Source: Betaproteobacteria bacterium (GTDB taxonomy: Bacteria; Pseudomonadota; Gammaproteobacteria; Burkholderiales; SG8-39). Taken from it: a stretch of DNA of 47,021 bases. Each line of letters begins with the position of its first letter. Position 1 is the stretch's first letter. The position numbers and the translations under genes were made by a program. The notes under the pieces were generated by a model. That model worked only from the letters and a program-made list of their open reading frames with translations, did no database searches and was not told the DNA's origin. Where the stretch lies: positions 1 to 47,021 of the forward strand of contig JAOUIL010000018.1 in NCBI GenBank assembly GCA_029883975.1, given 5' to 3'. Shown one piece after another: positions 41,719-47,021 of the stretch.

Positions 41719-42284
41719 GGGACATTGGCGCCCTGCCGCGCCGCCGGCGCCCGGTTCAGCGTTGCGCGCGGGGTATTGTGGCAGCGCGAGCACTCGGTGA
41801 GAGGAAAGGCGACCGCGCCGTGGCACTGTCCGCATTGCTCGCCCTGCAGGATGCGCAGCATCGAGATGTTGTTGGCGCCCGTCTGCGACTTGAACAGGCG
41901 CTCATGGCAGTTGCCGCAGTCGAGCCACAACGTGTGCTCGCGGTGCGGGAAGCGCACCACGGGCACCGAGCCGTAGCGGTCCATGTAGATGTCGGAGTCC
42001 AGCAGCCGCACCTGGGCCTCGGGACGCAGGCTGGTGCGCGGATTGATGCTGCCGTTCCTCAAGGCTTCGACCCAGCGAACCTGGTTGCCCGCGGTATCGG
42101 CGGGCAGCGCCGAGAGCGCCGAGCCCGGCTCCTGCAGCAGGCCGATGGCGGGGCTGCGTGGATCATGCACCCCGTCCCTGGCGAGCGGCAGCCACGAGCG
42201 CTCCACGAGCGGCGCGCCGCGCGGCGCCTGTGCCGCCGCCCCGGCGCACAGCAGCGCGAACACCACGAGCACGAGGCGCCGCAC
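41715..42284 (-). CDS. Triheme c7-domain protein (copy B')
   Basis: 189 residues from a GTG start, with a signal peptide (LVLVVFALLCAGAAAQA). An N-terminal region of about 95 residues contains ARDGVHDPRSP and AGNQVRWVEAL. It is followed by a c7-type triheme domain: 123-127 (CGNCH), 151-155 (CGQCH), 165-169 (CSRCH), with HREH before it. The whole chain parallels the C-terminal part of copy B at 44086-45159, which has EDGIHDPAVD, AGNRVDWVKAL and the same haem spacing but an additional monohaem domain. It lies four bases after C' and overlaps A'. Confidence 0.9.
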   Translation of the reverse strand: MRRLVLVVFALLCAGAAAQAPRGAPLVERSWLPLARDGVHDPRSPAIGLLQEPGSALSALPADTAGNQVRWVEALRNGSINPRTSLRPEAQVRLLDSDIYMDRYGSVPVVRFPHREHTLWLDCGNCHERLFKSQTGANNISMLRILQGEQCGQCHGAVAFPLTECSRCHNTPRATLNRAPAARQGANVP

Positions 42285-42288
42285 GCCG

Positions 42289-43188
42289 TCAACCCGGGAT
42301 GAACACGCCCGAGCTGCGGATCGCGCGCACCAGTTCGCGCGTCGAGTCCTCCAGCAGCCCGACCGCGGCGCCGTAGTCACCGCGCCGCGCGCGCTCTTCG
42401 GCCTCGCGCCGCAGCTCGGCGGCGCGCGCCAGCCAGCCCTGTGCGGGGCCCGGCTCCGCCGCCTGCTTGGCCAGCAGGTCAAGCAGCATGCGGTGCGTGT
42501 CGTTGCGGTCCAGCTCGTAGTGGTACTCCTCCTCCTTGCTGGCGAAGCTGAGCGTGCGCACCAGCGTCGCGCCCTGGCGCATCGAGCCGATCGACGCCTT
42601 GGCGAGCAGGTACGCCTGGTCGGCGAGCGGCCGCGCCTCTTCGAAGCGCTGCGCGTCGGCGAGCGCCTGCGCGTCGGCGAGCAGCGTTTCGACGCGCTGC
42701 GCGGCCTGCGCGCCGCGGGCGGCGCTTTGCTCGGCGCTGATGCGCTTCTGCGCCGCCAGCAGGGCGCGCGCAGCGCCGATGCGCGTCGCGACCTCCTTGC
42801 CGAGGCTATCGCCCTTGGCGCGCTCGCCCACCGCGAGGCGTGCGCCTTCAAACAGCTGCCGCGCGGCATCGTCGAGCAGGCTCTGCGCCGAGCGGAAATC
42901 GCCCGCGGCATGCGCCTCCTGGGCATGGCGCAGCACCTGGCGTGCCTTGTTGCGTAGGGCGATCGCCTCGGCATCGCCGCTTGTCTCGATCTGCCGCGCC
43001 GCAGAGGAAGTCTCCACGAGGGCCCCCACGGATTGCAGGCGGCGCTCGACTTGCACCGGGTCGGCCGCGCCGGCGGGCGGCTTGGCGCGCGGCTCCTGCT
43101 GCGCGCGCGCGGGCGGCGCCCCGGCCACGACCAGGGCGGCGAGCGCCACGGCGACGACGAGTTGCGACTTGTCCCGGGTTCGACTCAT
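42289..43188 (-). CDS. Periplasmic alanine-rich helical protein (copy C')
   Basis: 299 residues with a signal peptide (LVVAVALAALVVAGAPPARA) and almost wholly alpha-helical, Ala/Arg/Glu-rich sequence with coiled-coil or TPR-like heptads. It has no cysteines in the mature part and no known domain. A stretch near residue 215 (TLSFASKEEEYHYELDRNDT) corresponds to TLDYTARFDSPQEELRHETA in the next upstream gene, and the first mature helices also align, so the two are paralogues. GGAG precedes the ATG. It could be a scaffold or spacer for the cytochromes; function unknown. Confidence 0.8.
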   Translation of the reverse strand: MSRTRDKSQLVVAVALAALVVAGAPPARAQQEPRAKPPAGAADPVQVERRLQSVGALVETSSAARQIETSGDAEAIALRNKARQVLRHAQEAHAAGDFRSAQSLLDDAARQLFEGARLAVGERAKGDSLGKEVATRIGAARALLAAQKRISAEQSAARGAQAAQRVETLLADAQALADAQRFEEARPLADQAYLLAKASIGSMRQGATLVRTLSFASKEEEYHYELDRNDTHRMLLDLLAKQAAEPGPAQGWLARAAELRREAEERARRGDYGAAVGLLEDSTRELVRAIRSSGVFIPG

Positions 43189-43222
43189 GTGCGGTGCTCC
43201 CTTGCCGCCGCTCCAGGCGGAT

Positions 43223-44089
43223 TCATTGCGCGGCCTGCAGCGTCAGCCCTGCCGCGCCGAGCGCGCGCTGCGTCGCCTCCGCAGCGAGGCGCAGCGACGC
43301 GAGCGCATCGGCGAGCTCGCCGCGCGCCGCCTGCGCGTCGGCCTGCGCCTGCAGCTGCGCGGCGCGCTGCGCCTGCTCCTCGGCGGCGCGCACCGCCGCG
43401 GGCGCGGGCCTGAGCGCGGCGACCGCCAGCGGCAGCAGCTGGCGCAGGCTGTGCACGCGCGCAGTCTCATGGCGCAGCTCCTCCTGCGGCGAGTCGAAGC
43501 GCGCCGTGTAGTCGAGCGTGGCGGATCCCAGCAGGCGCGTCAGGCCGATGAGCAGCTCGCGCTCAGCGGCAATCAGCGCGCGCCAGGCCTCGTCGGGCTC
43601 GCCGCGGCGCGCAAGCTCCTGCGCGCGCGCGAGCAGCGCGGCGCTGCGCGCGATCTCGGGCGACTCGCCCCCGGCAGGCGCGCGCTCCGCCTGGCGCCGC
43701 GCCGCCGCGAGCAGGCCCTGCGTGCTTTCCAGCAGCGACGCGTAGCGCAAGCGCTGGTCCGCCTCGGCCTGCGCCTGATCGGGCGCCAGGCGGCGCGCGC
43801 GCCCGATCAGCGCCACGGCTTCGTCGATCGCCACTTCGCCCGCCTGCAGCTGCCCGTCGGCGACCAGCGCCTGCGCCCGCGCATAGCGCAGGCGTGCGTG
43901 CGCAAGATAGCCCCTGGCCTCGTCGCTCGCACCCGCCGCGACCCGCCGCGCGAGCGCGGAGTCGGCCAGCACGCGCTGCACGAGCGCCGCCTTCTGCTCG
44001 ATGACGCGCAGGCGCCCGCCGTCGTCGGCCAGCGCCTGGGGCAGCAGCGGCGCGAAGGCAAGCAGGCAGGCCAGGGGTCCGCCCTTCAC
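43223..44089 (-). CDS. Periplasmic alanine-rich helical protein (copy C)
   Basis: 288 residues from GTG 44089, which overlaps the stop of copy B (GTGA). The signal peptide is LACLLAFAPLLPQALA. The mature chain is helical: HARLRYARAQALVADGQLQA, EVAIDEAVALIGRARRL and the shared TLDYTARFDSPQEELRHETA block near residue 190, ending in an Ala/Gln coiled-coil region. No cysteine, CxxCH or enzyme motif in the mature part. It is a tandem paralogue of copy C'. No named family is recognised; TPR-like repeats are possible. Confidence 0.8.
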   Translation of the reverse strand: MKGGPLACLLAFAPLLPQALADDGGRLRVIEQKAALVQRVLADSALARRVAAGASDEARGYLAHARLRYARAQALVADGQLQAGEVAIDEAVALIGRARRLAPDQAQAEADQRLRYASLLESTQGLLAAARRQAERAPAGGESPEIARSAALLARAQELARRGEPDEAWRALIAAERELLIGLTRLLGSATLDYTARFDSPQEELRHETARVHSLRQLLPLAVAALRPAPAAVRAAEEQAQRAAQLQAQADAQAARGELADALASLRLAAEATQRALGAAGLTLQAAQ

Positions 44090-45159
44090 CGGTGCGCTTC
44101 GGCCTGCGGCGCGGCGCTGCCTGCCGCGACGCCGTCCTTCTTCTTGGAATGGCACAGGCGGCACTCGGACACGGGGAACGCGACGCGTCCGTGGCAGGCG
44201 CCGCAGCCCTGGCCCAGCAGGATCGCCGCCATGCTCATCTGGTTGGCGCCCTTCTGCGGCACGAAGATCGCCGGGTGGCAATTCGAGCAGTCGAGCCACT
44301 CAGTGTGCTGCTTGTGCGGATAGACGACGTCGGGCATCGAGCCCTTCACCTCGCGCACGATATTGAGATCCATCACGACCGCGGCGGCGTCGGCCTTGTC
44401 GCGCTCCCAGCGCGGCGCGATCTTGCCCTCGGCGAGCGCCTTCACCCAGTCGACGCGGTTGCCGGCATTGCTGCGCGGCATGGCGCCGAACGCGGCGAGC
44501 GGCGGCTGCAGTTGCAGGGTACCGTCCACTGCGGGATCGTGGATGCCGTCCTCCGCCGGAGGCAGGTTGCGCTTGCCCGGCGGACGCAAGAGCCGGTTGA
44601 AGGCATTGGCTGCGGCCGCGCCACTGCCCGGCTCGGGCCGCGCCAGCGCGAGGCTCGCCGACGCCACCTGCACCGGCGCGGGCGCGGCGACTGCCGCCGC
44701 TTCCGGGGCCGCGATAGCTGGCGCGGCAACGGGCGCAGCCGCGGGGGGCACAGCCTGCCGCACGGGTGCTGTGCTCGCGGCAGGCGCTGTTTGCGCGGCG
44801 GGTTTGCGCGCGACCTCCGGGCGGGCGGCCGGCTTCGACGCGGCCGCCACGGTCGCCGTCATGAAGTCCACGGCGGCGCGCACTGCCGCCTCCGGCAGGT
44901 CCGGGTTGCCGCCCTTGGGCGGCATGCCGCGCATCGTGCCCTGGATGGCATTACGATACAGCGACGCCTTGCCGGCCCTCAGCCGCGGCCCCCAGTCGGC
45001 GGCGTTGCCGGGCCGAGGGGCGCCCGCGAGGCCCGCCGCGTGGCAGACGGCGCACTTCTGCTCGTAGACCTGCCGGCCTTCCTGGGCCTGCAATGGGCCT
45101 GCCATCACTCCTAGCGCGGCGAGCGACAGGAGCTTTGTCGTGAGGGATGTCGTGCGCAT
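44086..45159 (-). CDS. Tetrahaem fusion cytochrome: class I monohaem domain plus c7 triheme domain (copy B)
   Basis: 357 residues: signal peptide (LLSLAALGVMAGPLQA) and a cytochrome c5-like domain (about 27-105) with Cys36-His40 and the Met ligand in RGMPPKGGNPDL. A long Ala/Pro linker (about 108-185) leads to a region shared with copy B' (EDGIHDPAVD, AGNRVDWVKAL). A c7-type triheme domain ends it, at 291-295 (CSNCH), 319-323 (CGACH) and 333-337 (CRLCH). The flexible linker suggests the monohaem head swings between partners. It is 12 bases after copy A and overlaps copy C by four. Confidence 0.92.
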   Translation of the reverse strand: MRTTSLTTKLLSLAALGVMAGPLQAQEGRQVYEQKCAVCHAAGLAGAPRPGNAADWGPRLRAGKASLYRNAIQGTMRGMPPKGGNPDLPEAAVRAAVDFMTATVAAASKPAARPEVARKPAAQTAPAASTAPVRQAVPPAAAPVAAPAIAAPEAAAVAAPAPVQVASASLALARPEPGSGAAAANAFNRLLRPPGKRNLPPAEDGIHDPAVDGTLQLQPPLAAFGAMPRSNAGNRVDWVKALAEGKIAPRWERDKADAAAVVMDLNIVREVKGSMPDVVYPHKQHTEWLDCSNCHPAIFVPQKGANQMSMAAILLGQGCGACHGRVAFPVSECRLCHSKKKDGVAAGSAAPQAEAHR

Positions 45160-45171
45160 GACGTGCCCCGG

Positions 45172-45606
45172 CTACTTGCGCGCGGCGGACCCGGCCTGCT
45201 TCTGGCCCGGCGCGGTCAGTTTCTGGATCGTGCTCTCGTGCACCTGGGTCGGCAGCCCGGGCTTGCCCGAGTGGCAAAGGTTGCAGCTCTCCACCGACCA
45301 GGCAACACCGCCGTCGTGGCAAGCGCCGCAGAACTGGCCGTCGATGATCTTCAGCATGTTGATCTGGTTGCCGCCCGCCTGGAACTTGATGCCGAGGTCG
45401 CCGTGGCACACCTTGCAGCGAAAACGCACCCTGTGGAACCAGTGCGGAAAGACGACGGGCCGCATGCCCGCCTCCGTGGAATAGGCGTTCATCACGACGT
45501 CGCCGTATTCGGCGCGCACCGCGCGCGTGCCGGCGGCGAGCGCCGCAAGGGCGAGCGCCGCGCCGAGCATTGCGGCCCGCCAGGGCCGCGCCGGACTGCA
45601 CATCAT
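45172..45606 (-). CDS. Triheme c7-type cytochrome (copy A)
   Basis: 144 residues with a signal peptide (cleaved near RAVRA). Haem sites are 64-68 (CKVCH), 93-97 (CGACH) and 108-112 (CNLCH), with PHWFH histidines. Its mature start EYGDVVMNAYSTEAGMRPVV closely matches copy A'. Beyond the last haem it has about 30 extra residues (STIQKLTAPGQKQAGSAARK) absent from A'. GGGAGAG precedes the double ATG at 45606/45603. It follows the barrel gene by 26 bases, consistent with a periplasmic partner of the barrel. Confidence 0.92.
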   Translation of the reverse strand: MMCSPARPWRAAMLGAALALAALAAGTRAVRAEYGDVVMNAYSTEAGMRPVVFPHWFHRVRFRCKVCHGDLGIKFQAGGNQINMLKIIDGQFCGACHDGGVAWSVESCNLCHSGKPGLPTQVHESTIQKLTAPGQKQAGSAARK

Positions 45607-45632
45607 GTTTCGACTCTCCCGGAGTGCATGGG

Positions 45633-47021
45633 TCAGAAATTGCGCGTCACGCGCAGGAACGCGAGGTTGGTGCGCGCGCCGTCCACGCTGGCGCTGCGCG
45701 CGGCCAGCCGCGCTTCGAGCTTGCCGATCTGGTAATCGAGGCGCGCCTCGAGCGAGTCGGTGACCTGCTCGAGCGGCGCGTTGACGTTGCCCGCGGCGCG
45801 CGTCTCCGACAGCGTCTGGTTGGCGAGGTACGAGGCGAAGAAGCGCAGCCGCGGCACGCCGAAGGCGCGGCGGTGCTCGTAGGACACACTGCCGTACGTC
45901 GAGAAGCGGAATCCGTCGCTAGTGGCGAACGCGCCCGCGGCGACGGCATTGCCCGCCTCCTGGCGCGTCGCCTGCGAGGTGAGGTTGGCGGTCCAGAACG
46001 ACAGCGCGTCGATCGGCGCCTGGCGCGTCGCTTGCAGGTTGATCAGCTGGAAGACGTTTTCGAACGCGCCAAAGCTGCGCGTATCGGTCGCGCTCAGGCC
46101 GACGTAACTCTGCGCCCCGCCCGCGCCGCCGGGCGAGGACCAGGTCGCCTGCGCGGTCGTCGTCAGCACCGCGGTTTCCCCGCCGGCCGACGGCGTGCCT
46201 GCCGCCCCGGTGACGCCGGACGTGCTGCTCAGGCCCAGGCCCTGCCCGAGCGTGAACACGGCTTGCGCGCGACCTTCCAGCGGCAACGCCCTGGAAATCT
46301 GGTGGAATCCCTGGCCGGTCAGCGATCGCTGGTGCCGGTCTTCGTCCCGCGCGCTGCTCGCGCCGCCGGTGAGATTCCAGCTGTACAGGTATTCGCCGCC
46401 CAGCCGCACAAGCGGCGGCACGTGGGCAAGGCTTGCCGCAAGCTGGCTGGTGAGGCGATCGGGGCCCGTGTTGCCGCCGGTATGGGTCACGGCGGAGTTG
46501 GCGTACAGGCGAGTGAGCGGGCTCAGGTCGTAGGTCACCCCCAGGTTGCCGCTTACCGTCGCCACCTCGGCCTGCGCGGCCAGCGTGCCCACGCTCGAAG
46601 CGGTCGCGCGGAAGCCGGCGGCGACGAGCAGCGGATGCTTCTCGTCGTGGAAAGGCTCGCCCTCCTGCGGCCTCCAGCTGGCGAACGTGCCCACCTGGGC
46701 ATAGCGGTTGTCGAGCGCGCTCTGCAGCGAGCCGATGCGCTGCTCGATGCCCTGCCGGCTGTAGCTGGCCAGCGTATCAACGGTGAGATTCGCTGCCGGA
46801 GCATAGCCGTGCCGTCCGCCAAGGCGGGCGAACTCCGTGCTCGTGCCGCTCGTGCCGCCGGTGTTCGCCGACCACTGGCCGTCGAGGTCGAACGAATGCG
46901 CGTCCTTGCGCCCGGAGACGCGTGCGCCGTAGACATCCAGCACGTCCTTGCCGATTTCCTCGTTGGACAGCTCGCTGCGCTCGACGCTCACCGAGAAGAG
47001 CGCCGCGCCCCCGGCGGTGCG
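45633..47021 (-). CDS. Outer-membrane beta-barrel protein of the cytochrome cluster (5' end beyond the window)
   Basis: At least 462 residues, open to the window edge. The sequence is a series of alternating hydrophobic/hydrophilic strands with Gly/Asn/Thr turns (NLTVDTLASYSRQGIEQRIG, PLTRLYANSAVTHTGGNTG, YLYSWNLTGGASSARDEDR) and ends LAFLRVTRNF, the terminal Phe used by the BAM machinery. There is no cysteine in the visible part. Position at the head of a multihaem cytochrome operon suggests the porin sheath of a porin-cytochrome conduit, comparable in role to MtrB, PioB or OmbB. Membership of any of those families cannot be judged from the part seen. Confidence 0.82.
   Translation of the reverse strand, partial: RTAGGAALFSVSVERSELSNEEIGKDVLDVYGARVSGRKDAHSFDLDGQWSANTGGTSGTSTEFARLGGRHGYAPAANLTVDTLASYSRQGIEQRIGSLQSALDNRYAQVGTFASWRPQEGEPFHDEKHPLLVAAGFRATASSVGTLAAQAEVATVSGNLGVTYDLSPLTRLYANSAVTHTGGNTGPDRLTSQLAASLAHVPPLVRLGGEYLYSWNLTGGASSARDEDRHQRSLTGQGFHQISRALPLEGRAQAVFTLGQGLGLSSTSGVTGAAGTPSAGGETAVLTTTAQATWSSPGGAGGAQSYVGLSATDTRSFGAFENVFQLINLQATRQAPIDALSFWTANLTSQATRQEAGNAVAAGAFATSDGFRFSTYGSVSYEHRRAFGVPRLRFFASYLANQTLSETRAAGNVNAPLEQVTDSLEARLDYQIGKLEARLAARSASVDGARTNLAFLRVTRNF

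Overview
The window is very GC-rich, gene-dense bacterial DNA. It most likely comes from an environmental betaproteobacterium. The best evidence is the order bamD / rluD - pgeF - (metal transporter) - phaC - phaA - phaB - phaB - phaR - rimO, which resembles the polyhydroxyalkanoate locus of Burkholderiales and Rhodocyclales relatives. FbpABC-type iron uptake, BamD and tRNA-Ser(CGA) fit a Gram-negative host. I cannot place it below class.

Layout. 1-8.8 kb is housekeeping and storage: rimO (3' end cut by the window), phaR, two acetoacetyl-CoA reductases, thiolase, PHA synthase, a ZIP metal transporter, pgeF and rluD, all on the minus strand. 8.8-13.7 kb holds bamD, a sugar-acid dehydrogenase, a DinG/YoaA-like helicase, a secretin-domain periplasmic protein and an NlpC/P60 lipoprotein. 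13.7-18.3 kb is a ferric-iron ABC transporter with two Fur-box-like sites and a TonB-family protein. 18.3-27.4 kb is mixed: a lone molybdenum hydroxylase large subunit, an outer-membrane barrel, a phospholipase-D-type lipoprotein, a DUF2490 protein, tRNA-Ser, a hybrid histidine kinase and a propeller protein.

26.2-47.0 kb is the most interesting part: an almost unbroken minus-strand array. Transcription enters from the right through a beta-barrel outer-membrane protein (5' end outside the window). Six small periplasmic genes follow, whose families appear in the order A-B-C-C'-B'-A' (A and A' triheme c7-type cytochromes; B and B' longer c7 proteins, B also carrying a monoheme domain; C and C' alanine-rich helical proteins). 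Next come an NHL-repeat lipoprotein, an 11-heme cytochrome, the System II cytochrome c maturation genes resB and ccsA, a TPR protein, a TlpA/ResA thioredoxin and a CcsA-like membrane protein lacking the WWD heme-handling segment. Beyond one plus-strand Sel1 gene lies a signalling cassette: an intact sensor kinase, a Tll0287-like haem-binding protein, a second kinase with a degenerate ATP-binding domain, and a sigma-54 activator with GAFTSA instead of GAFTGA. It is followed by a Sel1 protein, a monohaem cytochrome without the usual Met-Pro ligand motif, and a propeller protein.

My interpretation is that the right half encodes a dedicated trans-envelope electron conduit (24 CxxCH motifs in five cytochromes), its own haem-attachment machinery and a haem-linked regulatory system. 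The motifs, overlaps and gene order are read directly from the sequence. The electron-transfer role and the link between the two halves are inferred. No CRISPR array, insertion sequence, phage gene or integrase was seen.
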